Of a stretch of DNA of 64,000 nt, positions 8,649-17,129 are shown piece by piece. Position 1 is the stretch's first letter. The number at the start of each line of letters is the position of its first letter. The notes beneath the pieces were generated by a model, which saw nothing but the letters and a program-made list of their open reading frames with translations, made no database searches and was not told the origin of the DNA. Position numbers and translations under genes: made by a program. The DNA comes from Streptomyces iconiensis. Its GTDB lineage: Bacteria; Actinomycetota; Actinomycetes; Streptomycetales; Streptomycetaceae. The stretch lies in the NCBI RefSeq assembly GCF_028657195.3, contig NZ_JANCPR020000008.1:1-64000 (forward strand). The letters are read 5' to 3'.

Positions 8649-9212
8649 GTGACGCAACTGCCCCACACCCGTACCCGTACGGTGCACTGGCTCGCGACCA
8701 CCGCCGCGCTTGCCGCCGTACTCGGCGCCTCCGCCCTCCTCCAGCCGGCCGACGCGACGGCCAACCCCGCGGAGAGCACGGCACGGGCCAGCGGCGCACC
8801 CGATCCCGGAGCCGCGCACTACCCCATGGACTGCGGCGGCGCCTCCGCCCGCACGGACGTACTCGACAAGGGGACAGCGGACTTCGACGGAGACGGGCTC
8901 GCCGAGACGGTCGCCGTCGTCCGCTGCAAGGCGGAGGGCGGCACTCCGCCCAGCGCCGTGTTCGTCCTCGCGCACCCCGCGCACAAGGGCGCCCCGCCCC
9001 GGATCGTCGCCACACTCGTGCGGCAGAAGGAGCGCATGTCGGTCAAGGACTTCACGACGGGCGCCGGCACCGTCTCCGCCACCCTCCTCGGCTACTCCTC
9101 GCCCGACGTACCGCGCTGCTGTCCCGACAAGCAGCGCAAGGTCAAGTGGGAATGGAAGAACGGGAAGTTCGCGCTCACTCCCGCACCCGTCGCCGGCAGC
9201 GTCAGCGTCTGA
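8649..9212 (+). CDS. Small secreted protein, VCBS/FG-GAP-like
   Basis: This 187-residue protein has an N-terminal signal sequence: a positive region TRTRT, hydrophobic TTAALAAVLGASALL, and predicted cleavage near ADATA. The mature part has one DFDGDGLAET motif, the calcium-binding-like loop of FG-GAP repeats, and a cysteine pair (CC) in VPRCCPDKQRKVKWEWKNG. GTG 8649 has AGGAG about 9 nt upstream. The C-terminal half resembles streptomycete secreted proteins that report LppP/LprE-like or FG-GAP weak similarity. I do not recognise a function. It is monocistronic, bracketed by the trmI terminator and the decayed ferredoxin. Confidence 0.8.
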   Translation: MTQLPHTRTRTVHWLATTAALAAVLGASALLQPADATANPAESTARASGAPDPGAAHYPMDCGGASARTDVLDKGTADFDGDGLAETVAVVRCKAEGGTPPSAVFVLAHPAHKGAPPRIVATLVRQKERMSVKDFTTGAGTVSATLLGYSSPDVPRCCPDKQRKVKWEWKNGKFALTPAPVAGSVSV

Positions 9213-9257
9213 GCCCGCCGTCAAGCGGGTCAGGCACGACGGCGGCCAACCGCCTCG

Positions 9258-9604
9258 CCCCGCCTCGGGACCGTGCGTGCCGACCTTGTCCGAAACTCGA
9301 CGTACGGGGACGCGGTCCCCTGGGCACTCCTTGGCAGAGTCCGCCACATCACGCGACAGCGGAAGCGGAACGGCCGTGGCCGCACGGGGCTCCTGGAGCA
9401 CCCGTCGGCCGCGCCCTTGACGTCAGCGGGCCCGTCGGTGTCCAGCTCGAAGACCTCAGGAGCGCCATGTGCGCATACCCCGTCCCCGGTGCGAGGATCC
9501 AGGCCGATCCGGCCCTCGGACGATCCGTCCTGTGCGCCCTTCCAGCTGCCCGGCGACCCCGCGCTCGTGACGAAATAGGGCCGCCCTTGAAGGGTGTTGA
9601 ACAT
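9258..9604 (-). pseudogene. Decayed 3Fe-4S ferredoxin gene (frameshift, two Cys lost)
   Basis: On the minus strand, the frame from ATG 9604 contains RTGDGVCAHGAPEVFELD, which matches the front of the small 3Fe-4S ferredoxin found between trmI and arc in other streptomycetes. Near 9401 the homology jumps by one base into another frame, which encodes LQEPRAATAVPLPL then SAKECPGDR and RRVSDKV, the back half. The expected first ligand (CTGDG) is Arg here and the Cys expected after CPGD is also Arg, both explicable by TGC to CGC. No stop follows the second half in frame. The combination of frameshift, ligand losses and lost stop makes this a pseudogene. The family comparison is from memory, so alignment would be the test. 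Confidence 0.8.
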
Positions 9605-9683
9605 CTTGAGGATGCAACCGGTCGCTTTCAGATGGTGATGGGTGGGTATTCCCCAGTCGTGAGGGAGTGCGCAAGGGTGAAGA

Positions 9684-9698
9684 TCGGACACAGTCCGA
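9684..9698. promoter_or_regulatory. Short inverted repeat upstream of arc
   Basis: TCGGAC-ACA-GTCCGA is a perfect 6-bp dyad about 85 nt before the arc start and about 40 nt upstream of a TAGGGT (9741-9746) that could be the arc -10. It may be an operator or a remnant terminator of the decayed ferredoxin region. Confidence 0.35.
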
Positions 9699-9782
9699 CC
9701 GTCTTTGTGATCTAGGGGTTTCAACCCGCACCAGCACAGGTAGGGTCGAAGCGTCCAGCTCCCCCTGGAGGAGGTGAGGACC

Positions 9783-11549
9783 GTGGCAGCCCACGACGAC
9801 GACATCAACCGCGGCATCCGGCCCGGTCGGGGTTCCGAAGACCCGTCCGGGCAGATCGCCTATCTTGAGCAGGAAATCGCCGTCCTGCGCCGCAAGCTCG
9901 CCGACTCTCCGCGGCACACTCGTATTCTCGAGGAGCGGATCGTCGAGCTGCAGACCAACCTGGCCGGCGTGTCCGCCCAGAACGAGCGGCTCTCCAACAC
10001 TCTCCGTGAAGCGCGCGACCAGATCGTGGCCCTCAAGGAAGAGGTCGACCGCCTGGCACAGCCGCCGGCGGGCTTCGGTGTCTTCCTGCAGGCCAACGAG
10101 GACGGCACGGCGGACATCTTCACCGGGGGCCGCAAGCTCCGGGTGAACGTCAGCCCCAACGTCGAGCTCGAAGAGCTGAAGCGCGGCCAGGAGCTGATGC
10201 TCAACGAGGCGCTCAACGTGGTCGAGGCCATGGAGTTCGAGCGCGCCGGCGACATCGTCACCCTCAAGGAAGTCCTTGAGGACGGCGAGCGCGCCCTGGT
10301 CGTCGGTCACACCGACGAGGAACGCGTGGTCCGGCTCGCCGAACCCCTGCTCGCCGCCACACTGCGCGCCGGCGACGCACTGCTCCTGGAGAGCCGCTCC
10401 GGATACGTCTTCGAGGTCGTACCGAAGAGCGAGGTCGAGGAACTCGTCCTCGAAGAGGTCCCGGACATCGACTACACCAAGATCGGTGGACTGGGCGGCC
10501 AGATCGAGCAGATCCGGGACGCCGTTGAGCTTCCGTATCTCTACCCCGACCTCTTCCGTGAGCACGAACTGCGCCCGCCCAAGGGCGTTCTGCTCTACGG
10601 ACCCCCCGGCTGCGGCAAGACGCTCATCGCGAAGGCCGTCGCCAACTCCCTGGCCAAGAAGGTCGCCGAGGTGACCGGTCTGCCCCAGGGGAAGAGCTAC
10701 TTCCTCAACATCAAGGGCCCGGAACTCCTCAACAAGTACGTCGGTGAGACCGAGCGGCACATCCGCCTGGTCTTCCAGCGCGCACGTGAGAAGGCGAGCG
10801 AGGGCACCCCCGTCATCGTCTTCTTCGACGAGATGGACTCCCTCTTCCGCACCCGTGGCTCCGGAGTCAGCTCGGACGTGGAGAACACCATCGTCCCGCA
10901 GCTGCTCTCCGAGATCGACGGCGTGGAGGGCCTGGAGAACGTCATCGTCATCGGCGCCTCCAACCGCGAGGACATGATCGACCCGGCGATCCTCCGCCCC
11001 GGCCGCCTCGATGTGAAGATCAAGATCGAGCGCCCCGACGCCGAGGCAGCAAAGGACATCTTCTCGAAGTACCTCACCGCGAACCTCCCGCTGCACTCCG
11101 ACGACGTCTCCGAGCACGGCGGCAGCGCAGCAGCCGCGGTCGAGGCCATGATCCAGTCGGTCGTGGAGCAGATGTACGCGGAGTCCGAGGAGAACCGCTT
11201 CCTGGAGGTCACCTACGCCAACGGCGACAAGGAAGTCCTCTACTTCAAGGACTTCAACTCCGGCGCCATGATCGAGAACATCGTCGGCCGCGCCAAGAAG
11301 ATGGCCATCAAGGCGTTCCTCGATCACAACCAGAAGGGCCTCCGCGTCTCCCATCTGCTCGCCGCCTGCGTCGACGAGTTCAAGGAGAACGAGGACCTGC
11401 CGAACACGACCAACCCCGATGACTGGGCCCGTATCTCCGGCAAGAAGGGCGAGCGGATCGTCTACATCCGCACACTCGTCACCGGCAAGCAGGGCGCGGA
11501 CACCGGCCGTTCCATCGACACGGTCGCCAACACCGGTCAGTACCTGTAG
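9783..11549 (+). CDS. arc: Proteasome-activating AAA ATPase ARC/Mpa
   Basis: This 588-residue ATPase unfolds pupylated proteins and feeds them to the 20S core. The order is an N-terminal coiled coil (about 23-92) that binds Pup, OB-fold interdomain starting [11 protein letters not shown], then the AAA module with Walker A GPPGCGKT (273-280), Walker B FFDEMD (347-352) and second-region arginines in RPGRLD. The extreme C-terminus GQYL carries the penultimate Tyr used to dock on the proteasome. GTG 9783 follows GGAGGAGGTGAGG; the in-frame ATG at 9774 lies inside the Shine-Dalgarno stretch. A terminator follows, so arc is expressed apart from dop. Confidence 0.97.
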   Translation: MAAHDDDINRGIRPGRGSEDPSGQIAYLEQEIAVLRRKLADSPRHTRILEERIVELQTNLAGVSAQNERLSNTLREARDQIVALKEEVDRLAQPPAGFGVFLQANEDGTADIFTGGRKLRVNVSPNVELEELKRGQELMLNEALNVVEAMEFERAGDIVTLKEVLEDGERALVVGHTDEERVVRLAEPLLAATLRAGDALLLESRSGYVFEVVPKSEVEELVLEEVPDIDYTKIGGLGGQIEQIRDAVELPYLYPDLFREHELRPPKGVLLYGPPGCGKTLIAKAVANSLAKKVAEVTGLPQGKSYFLNIKGPELLNKYVGETERHIRLVFQRAREKASEGTPVIVFFDEMDSLFRTRGSGVSSDVENTIVPQLLSEIDGVEGLENVIVIGASNREDMIDPAILRPGRLDVKIKIERPDAEAAKDIFSKYLTANLPLHSDDVSEHGGSAAAAVEAMIQSVVEQMYAESEENRFLEVTYANGDKEVLYFKDFNSGAMIENIVGRAKKMAIKAFLDHNQKGLRVSHLLAACVDEFKENEDLPNTTNPDDWARISGKKGERIVYIRTLVTGKQGADTGRSIDTVANTGQYL

Positions 11550-11560
11550 CGAGGATCCAG

Positions 11561-11597
11561 TCCGGCTGCGGGTCCCGCGAGGGCACCCGCAGCCGGA
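11561..11597 (+). terminator. Hairpin terminator between arc and dop
   Basis: TCCGGCTGCGGGT (11561-11573) is the exact complement of 11585-11597, with an 11-nt loop and a following TTGTTTC. It begins 12 nt after the arc stop. Confidence 0.8.
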
Positions 11598-11787
11598 TTG
11601 TTTCCCGGAGCGCCATTCCGCAGAAGGAAGTCCGCAGAGTGATCTCCCCACTTCAGCCTGTGCGTCATAGGCTCTTCCGTACCGCCGCGACGCGCAGTGC
11701 GGACGAGGGGATCGCACACGGGCCGGATGCGCAGCGGGACTTGAACGGTGGTCCAACGGCTGGCCGCCGTCAGGCAAGGAGGGCCGC

Positions 11788-13299
11788 ATGACCGTACGGC
11801 GAGTAATGGGCATCGAGACCGAGTACGGCATCTCCGTGCCCGGGCACCCCAACGCCAATGCCATGCTCACCTCGTCCCAGGTCGTCAACGCGTACGCGGC
11901 GGCGATGCACAGGGCGCGTCGCGCCCGCTGGGACTTCGAGGAAGAGAATCCGCTGCGGGACGCCCGCGGCTTCGACCTCGCACGTGAGGCAGCCGACTCA
12001 AGCCAGCTCACCGACGAGGACATCGGCCTGGCGAACGTCATCCTCACCAATGGCGCACGGCTGTACGTCGACCACGCCCACCCCGAGTACAGCGCACCGG
12101 AAGTCACCAACCCACGCGACGCCGTGCTCTGGGACAAGGCCGGCGAGCGCATCATGGCCGAGGCGGCGGAGCGCGCTGCCGACGTCCCCGGCACGCAGCC
12201 CATCCACCTCTACAAGAACAACACCGACAACAAGGGCGCCTCTTACGGCACGCACGAGAACTACCTGATGAAGCGGGAGACCCCGTTCTCCGACATCGTG
12301 CGCCACCTCACGCCGTTCTTCGTCTCCCGTCAGGTCTTCACCGGAGCCGGCCGCGTCGGGCTCGGCCAGGACGGCAGTGAGCACGGCTTCCAGCTCAGCC
12401 AGCGTGCCGACTACTTCGAGGTCGAGGTCGGCCTGGAGACCACCCTCAAGCGCCCGCTCATCAACACCAGGGACGAGCCGCACGCCGACGCGGAGAAGTA
12501 CCGCCGGCTGCACGTGATCATCGGCGACGCCAACCTCTCCGAGGTCTCCACCTATCTCAAGCTCGGCACCACCTCGCTCGTACTCTCCATGATCGAGGAC
12601 GGCTTCATCGCCGTTGACCTCGCCGTCGACCAGCCTGTGAAGACCCTCCACCAGGTCTCGCACGACCCGTCGCTGCGGCGGTTGATCACGCTGCGCAGCG
12701 GTCGCACACTCACGGCCGTACAGCTTCAGATGGAGTACTTCGAGCTGGCACGGAAGTACGTCGAGGAGCGCTGGGGCGCCGACGCGGACGACCAGACCAG
12801 GGACGTGCTCACCCGATGGGAGGACGTGCTCAACCGGTTGGAACGCGATCCCATGGACCTCAGTGACCAGCTGGACTGGGTCGCCAAACGCTCGCTCATG
12901 GAGGGTTACCGCCGCAGGGACAACCTCGGCTGGGACGCGGCCAGGCTGCACCTCGTGGACCTCCAGTACGCCGATGTGCGCCCCGACAAGGGCCTCTACA
13001 ACCGGCTGGTGGCGCGCGGCAAGATGCAGCGCCTGCTGACCGACGAGGAGGTCACCAGGGCGGTCACCAAGCCGCCCGAGGACACCCGGGCCTACTTCCG
13101 GGGCCGCTGCCTGGAGCAGTACGCCGACGACGTGGCCGCCGCTTCCTGGGACTCCGTCATCTTCGATCTCCCCGGCCGTGACTCCCTGCAACGTGTACCG
13201 ACGCTGGAGCCGCTGCGCGGGACGCGCGACCACGTCAAGGAACTGCTGGACCGCTGTCGTACGGCGGAAGAGCTGGTCAAGGTACTTTCGGGCAGCTGA
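11788..13299 (+). CDS. dop: Pup deamidase/depupylase
   Basis: This 503-residue member of the glutamine-synthetase-like PafA/Dop family opens with the ATP-site motif GIETEYGI. It has the acidic active-site segment [15 protein letters not shown] and [17 protein letters not shown]. It is distinguished from PafA by the insertion after residue 45 ([17 protein letters not shown]), the Dop loop. It converts the C-terminal Gln of Pup to Glu and removes Pup from substrates. The local Pup ends in Gln, so this step is needed here. AAGGAGG lies 5 nt before the ATG. Confidence 0.97.
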   Translation: MTVRRVMGIETEYGISVPGHPNANAMLTSSQVVNAYAAAMHRARRARWDFEEENPLRDARGFDLAREAADSSQLTDEDIGLANVILTNGARLYVDHAHPEYSAPEVTNPRDAVLWDKAGERIMAEAAERAADVPGTQPIHLYKNNTDNKGASYGTHENYLMKRETPFSDIVRHLTPFFVSRQVFTGAGRVGLGQDGSEHGFQLSQRADYFEVEVGLETTLKRPLINTRDEPHADAEKYRRLHVIIGDANLSEVSTYLKLGTTSLVLSMIEDGFIAVDLAVDQPVKTLHQVSHDPSLRRLITLRSGRTLTAVQLQMEYFELARKYVEERWGADADDQTRDVLTRWEDVLNRLERDPMDLSDQLDWVAKRSLMEGYRRRDNLGWDAARLHLVDLQYADVRPDKGLYNRLVARGKMQRLLTDEEVTRAVTKPPEDTRAYFRGRCLEQYADDVAAASWDSVIFDLPGRDSLQRVPTLEPLRGTRDHVKELLDRCRTAEELVKVLSGS

Positions 13300-13371
13300 T
13301 TCGCGGCTGCGCCGTGCCCGGTCCGGGAATCATCGAGGTGGTTCCCGGACGTTGTACCAACAGAGGGGCCG

Positions 13372-13394
13372 ATGTCAGTCCCTGCTTGTAGGGT
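13372..13394 (+). promoter_or_regulatory. RecA-NDp (PafBC-type) promoter upstream of pup
   Basis: ATGTCAGTC (13372-13380), an 8-nt spacer and TAGGGT (13389-13394) keep the TGTCR core, the exact N8 spacing and the -10 of the RecA-NDp motif. The predicted start lies near 13401, leaving a leader of about 43 nt with a ribosome binding site before pup. It would drive pup, the endonuclease gene, prcB and prcA. Confidence 0.68.
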
Positions 13395-13443
13395 CTGATC
13401 TTGTACGTTCCGCGTACCCACCGAACCGAGCGGGGTGAGGGAA

Positions 13444-13662
13444 ATGGCGACCAAGGACACCGGCGGCGGACAGCAGAAGTCGACGCGCCAGACCGAGGAG
13501 ACCGAGGAGCAGGCGCAGGACGCGCAGGTTTCCGAGGACCTCAAGGAGCGCCAGGAGGCACTGTCGGACGACGTGGACTCCGTGCTGGATGAAATCGATG
13601 ACGTACTCGAGGAAAATGCCGAGGATTTCGTGCGCTCATTCGTGCAAAAAGGCGGACAGTAA
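13444..13662 (+). CDS. pup: Prokaryotic ubiquitin-like protein Pup
   Basis: This 72-residue, highly acidic and mostly disordered protein has the central ARC-binding helix region (EALSDDVDSVLDEIDDVLEE) and the invariant end FVRSFVQKGGQ. The final Gln must be deamidated by Dop before PafA can link it to substrate lysines. GGGTGAGGGAA precedes the ATG. It is the first gene of the pup-endonuclease-prcB-prcA transcription unit. Confidence 0.98.
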   Translation: MATKDTGGGQQKSTRQTEETEEQAQDAQVSEDLKERQEALSDDVDSVLDEIDDVLEENAEDFVRSFVQKGGQ

Positions 13663-13667
13663 CGGAC

Positions 13668-14273
13668 ATGTCCGGCGCTCGAAATGCGAAGTATTGCGCG
13701 AAGTGTGAGAGCACTCTCCCGATGACTTCTTTCGCGGCGGACAAGAACCGCAGCGACGGACGACAGTCGCGGTGCCGGAAGTGCGTGGCGGAATACTCTG
13801 CCGCGCACTACCGGCGTCGCCGGGCAGCTCTCGGCAAGAAAGTACGGGAGAAAGTAACTGTCCCCGCAGGGCATAAGCTCTGTCGTATCTGCGACAAGAT
13901 CAAGCCGCATTCCGAATGGCACCGGAACGCGACTGCCACGGATGGCCTCTCGACACGGTGTAAGGCGTGCCGAGCGGAGCAGGGGCGGGCCAGGCATCTC
14001 AAGCGTCAGTACGGCATGACGATTGAGGAGCGACAGGCGCTCGTCGACGGTCAGTTCGGGATCTGCCCGATCTGTCTCAAGCCGGAGCCGCAGCATGTGG
14101 ATCACGACCATGTGACGGGTAGGGTCCGGGGCGTACTGTGCTTCAGTTGCAATGCGGCACTGGGGCAGTTGAAGGACCGGCCGGACGTCATGCGCCGGGC
14201 CATCGCCTACGTGGAAGGAAACGTGTGGAAGCCAACACCCGTAGCACCGGGCGTCTACCTGCTGCCTTCCTGA
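13668..14273 (+). CDS. Endonuclease VII-like HNH nuclease inside the proteasome operon
   Basis: This 201-residue protein has paired zinc-type cysteines: CAKC (10-13), CRKC (37-40), CRIC and CKAC. It ends with a recombination-endonuclease-VII core: [37 protein letters not shown]. The D-H-D-H and trailing CFSCN fit the beta-beta-alpha-metal fold. It starts 5 nt after the pup stop, and its last 49 nt overlap the start of prcB, so it is part of the operon and probably translationally coupled. A similar gene sits here in other streptomycetes as I recall. Its substrate and any link to proteolysis are unknown; possible roles include branched-DNA cleavage. Confidence 0.87.
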   Translation: MSGARNAKYCAKCESTLPMTSFAADKNRSDGRQSRCRKCVAEYSAAHYRRRRAALGKKVREKVTVPAGHKLCRICDKIKPHSEWHRNATATDGLSTRCKACRAEQGRARHLKRQYGMTIEERQALVDGQFGICPICLKPEPQHVDHDHVTGRVRGVLCFSCNAALGQLKDRPDVMRRAIAYVEGNVWKPTPVAPGVYLLPS

Positions 14274-15070
14274 CGCCAGGATCGTCGTCGTTCATGGACT
14301 TTCTGTCCGACCACGCCCCGGGACAGCTCCCGGGGAACCGGCCGCTGCCTCCCGTCGAGGGTGCCGTTCAGGTGCCGCACGGCACGACCATCGTGGCCGT
14401 GACCTTCCCCGGTGGGGTGGTTCTCGCGGGTGACCGGCGGGCGACGATGGGCAACGTCATCGCGCAGCGGGATGTGGAGAAGGTCTTTCCGGCCGATGAG
14501 TACTCCGCCGTGGGAATCGCGGGCACGGCGGGTCTGGCCGTGGAGATGGTGAAGCTGTTCCAGCTGGAGCTGGAGCACTTCGAGAAGGTCGAGGGCTCCA
14601 CGCTCTCTCTGGAGGGCAAGGCGAACCGCCTCTCGACGATGATCCGCAGCAATCTCGGAATGGCGCTTCAGGGACTGGCGGTTGTCCCGATCTTCGCTGG
14701 TTACGACGTGGACCGTCAGCGGGGCCGCATCTTCTCGTACGACGTCACGGGCGGTCGCTCGGAGGAGCTGGGCTTCGCCGGCGTCGGTTCGGGTTCGGTC
14801 TTCGCGCGGGGAGCCCTCAAGAAGCTGCACCGCGACGATCTGACGGAGGAGCAGGCGGCGACGGCCGTTCTCCAGGCGCTCTACGACGCGGCGGACGACG
14901 ACTCGGCGACCGGTGGTCCCGACATGGCCCGCCGTATCTACCCGATCGTCATGTCGATCACCGAGGACGGAATCCGTAGGCTGCCCGATGACGAGGTCGC
15001 GGAGCTCGCCAGGACAGTGCACGAGGGCCGTCTCCAACTGCCCAACGGGCCGCAGGCCCCTGTCTCCTAG
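14225..15070 (+). CDS. prcB: 20S proteasome beta subunit
   Basis: This 281-residue precursor begins at GTG 14225 after GGAAGGAAAC, inside the 3' end of the nuclease gene. A 53-residue propeptide is cut at HG|TTIVAV, exposing catalytic Thr54. The mature chain shows [14 protein letters not shown] with the active-site Asp and Lys region, and [13 protein letters not shown]. It forms the inner catalytic rings of the bacterial proteasome. The propeptide start [14 protein letters not shown] is the conserved streptomycete form, which fixes the start codon. Confidence 0.97.
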   Translation: MEANTRSTGRLPAAFLTPGSSSFMDFLSDHAPGQLPGNRPLPPVEGAVQVPHGTTIVAVTFPGGVVLAGDRRATMGNVIAQRDVEKVFPADEYSAVGIAGTAGLAVEMVKLFQLELEHFEKVEGSTLSLEGKANRLSTMIRSNLGMALQGLAVVPIFAGYDVDRQRGRIFSYDVTGGRSEELGFAGVGSGSVFARGALKKLHRDDLTEEQAATAVLQALYDAADDDSATGGPDMARRIYPIVMSITEDGIRRLPDDEVAELARTVHEGRLQLPNGPQAPVS

Positions 15071-15101
15071 GACCCAACGGACAGGAAGGGACGGATAGCC
15101 G

Positions 15102-15863
15102 GTGTCGACGCCGTTCTATGTCTCACCTCAGCAGTTCATGGCCGACCGCGCGGAGTACGCCCGGAAGGGCATCGCGCGCGGGCGCAGCGTGGTCGTGTTG
15201 CAGTACGCGGACGGCATCGTGTTCGTCGCCGAGAACCCCTCTCGCGCACTGCACAAGGTCAGTGAGATCTACGACCGGATCGCTTTCGCGGCGGTCGGTA
15301 AGTACAACGAGTTCGAGAATCTCCGTATCGGCGGCGTCCGGTACGCCGATCTGAGGGGTTACACGTACGACCGTGAGGATGTCACGGCGCGTGGTCTCGC
15401 GAATGTCTACGCCCAGACGCTGGGCACGATCTTCTCGGCGAACGCGGAGAAGCCGTACGAGGTCGAGCTGATCGTCGCCGAGGTGGGGCCCGCTCCGGAG
15501 GACGACCAGATCTACCGGCTGCCGCATGACGGTTCGATCGTGGACGAGCACGGTTCGGTCGCTGTGGGCGGTAATTCGGATCAGATCGGTACCTACATGG
15601 ACCAGCGGCACCATGAGGGCATGTCGCTGGGCGAGGCGCTGAAGCTGGGTGCCGAGGCGCTGGGCAGGGACAACAACGGGGGTGAACGCGCGCTGGCGGC
15701 CGAGCAGTTGGAGGTCGCCGTGCTGGACCGTGACAGGCCGCAGATGCGCAAGTTCCGCCGGATTCCCGGCAGTCAGGTCGCGAGTCTTCTGGAGGAGACG
15801 CCGGACACGGCGGCTCCGGCGGAGGAGTCGTCCACCGACGAGGGTTCCGACACCTCCGAGTAG
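15102..15863 (+). CDS. prcA: 20S proteasome alpha subunit
   Basis: This 253-residue protein forms the outer gating rings that dock ARC. It starts [31 protein letters not shown], has the conserved [19 protein letters not shown] region, and ends in an acidic, disordered tail. GTG 15102 lies 31 nt after the prcB stop, so the two subunits are produced together. The gene is followed by a strong bidirectional terminator. Confidence 0.97.
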   Translation: MSTPFYVSPQQFMADRAEYARKGIARGRSVVVLQYADGIVFVAENPSRALHKVSEIYDRIAFAAVGKYNEFENLRIGGVRYADLRGYTYDREDVTARGLANVYAQTLGTIFSANAEKPYEVELIVAEVGPAPEDDQIYRLPHDGSIVDEHGSVAVGGNSDQIGTYMDQRHHEGMSLGEALKLGAEALGRDNNGGERALAAEQLEVAVLDRDRPQMRKFRRIPGSQVASLLEETPDTAAPAEESSTDEGSDTSE

Positions 15864-15894
15864 TTCTTTTCTTACGGCTCTCTTTGTTTCCGGG

Positions 15895-15928
15895 CGTCGG
15901 CCCGGCCGGGTTTCCGGCCGGGCCGACG
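15895..15928. terminator. Bidirectional terminator between prcA and the LacI-type gene
   Basis: CGTCGGCCCGGCCGG (15895-15909) pairs perfectly with 15914-15928 around GTTT. It lies between convergent genes and ends the proteasome operon. Confidence 0.85.
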
Positions 15929-15981
15929 TTTCGTGTGTCCGCTGCCGCTGTGCGTGCGTCAGCCTCGGGAGGGCCGCCGTG

Positions 15982-17028
15982 TCAGCGTGCGGCGGTGGCG
16001 GGCGGCCCGGTGGAGGTGCGGGGGACCAGCGTCACGGGGAGCAGTTCGGTGTCCGCCTGGCGGCCGTCCAGGACCGCGAGCAGTGCGCGCATGCCGGCCG
16101 CTCCGGCCTCGGCTGCGGGGAGGTGGACGGTGGTGAGTTCGGGTTCGACGGCTGTGGCGAGTGCCAGGTCGTCGAAGCCGGTGACGGAGACGTCTTCCGG
16201 TACGCGCAGGCCGAGCCGTCGGGCGGCCTTGAGGGCGCCGGTGGCGAGGAGGTCGTCGTCGCAGACGACGGCGGTGGGCGCGGGGGCGGTCGTGCCGGTG
16301 AGGGCGCGGGTGGTGGCTTCGAGCCCGCCGGCGACGCTGAGGGGCGCGTGTTCGGTGCGTACGACGGAGCCGCCTGTGCCGTGGAGCGCCTGGTGGAGGC
16401 TGTCGGCTCGGGTGGTGAAGGTCCAGGAGTCGATGGCGGAGGCCACGTGGGCCAGGTGCCGGTGGCCGAGTGAGAGCAGGTGGCCGGCGATCTGGCGCAT
16501 GCCGTGTGCGATGTCGAAGTTGACGGTGGCGTCGGACCCCGGGTCGTCGCTGTCGAGCATGACGAGGGGGAGCCCTTCCCCGCGCAGCGCGCTCAGCGCG
16601 CCCGGGGCCATGGAGGAGGCGATCACGCCGTCGAGCGCGGCACTGGCGGAGGCGAAGGGGACGGGCGCGGCCGTGACGCCTTCGGGGGAGGGGTACAGGA
16701 GGAGCCCGAAGTCGTGGTCGGAGGCGATGCCGACGGCGCCCTGGTGGACGGCGGCGAAGAACTCGTTGGTCAGCGCGGGAACGACGAGGAGCGCCGTGCG
16801 GGTGCGGCCGAGCCGCAGATGGCGTGCGGCGAGGTTCGGCCGGTAGCCCATCTCGCGGGCCGCTTCGCGTACCTTCTGCGCCGTCCGTGCGGAGACGCGG
16901 CCCTCCCATTTGCCCCCGAGGACGAGGGAGACGGTGGCCTGGGAGACGCCGGCCGCGCTCGCCACGTCGTGCCCTGTGGGGCGGGTACGTCCGGGGGTTC
17001 CGGGTCCGCCGGGGCGGGCTTCTGGCAC
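15982..17028 (-). CDS. LacI-family transcriptional regulator
   Basis: This 348-residue regulator has an N-terminal HTH (GHDVASAAGVSQATVSLVLGG, about 19-39), a hinge with ARTAQKVREAAREMGYRPN, and a periplasmic-binding-protein-like ligand domain (LLVVPALTNEFF onward, ending TSTGPPA). GTG 17028 has AAGGAG 5 nt upstream. It is divergent from an MFS transporter, with a clear dyad between them. It probably represses that transporter and itself. The effector is unknown, perhaps the exported or imported substrate. Confidence 0.93.
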   Translation of the reverse strand: MPEARPGGPGTPGRTRPTGHDVASAAGVSQATVSLVLGGKWEGRVSARTAQKVREAAREMGYRPNLAARHLRLGRTRTALLVVPALTNEFFAAVHQGAVGIASDHDFGLLLYPSPEGVTAAPVPFASASAALDGVIASSMAPGALSALRGEGLPLVMLDSDDPGSDATVNFDIAHGMRQIAGHLLSLGHRHLAHVASAIDSWTFTTRADSLHQALHGTGGSVVRTEHAPLSVAGGLEATTRALTGTTAPAPTAVVCDDDLLATGALKAARRLGLRVPEDVSVTGFDDLALATAVEPELTTVHLPAAEAGAAGMRALLAVLDGRQADTELLPVTLVPRTSTGPPATAAR

Positions 17029-17060
17029 GTCTGCTCCTTCACCGTGGCTCGCTGCGCATG

Positions 17061-17089
17061 GTACGTATAACGGCGGTGGTTATACGTAC
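17061..17089. promoter_or_regulatory. Operator-like inverted repeat in the lacI/MFS divergent region
   Basis: GTACGTATAA (17061-17070) and TTATACGTAC (17080-17089) are perfect inverted repeats with a 9-nt GC-rich spacer. The dyad lies between the divergent start codons at 17028 and 17130, and its low GC stands out. It is the best candidate binding site for the adjacent LacI-type regulator. Confidence 0.75.
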
Positions 17090-17129
17090 AACTCCCGGGG
17101 GAGCCCTCCGGGCGGAGGGGAGTGGGCGG

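Noticed and set aside
9456..12203. 915-residue open frame antisense to arc and dop
   Set aside because: It is the complement of arc and dop and exists because high GC removes stops. It has Val/Leu/Asp repeats of reversed codons, and only the short ferredoxin relic at its end is real.
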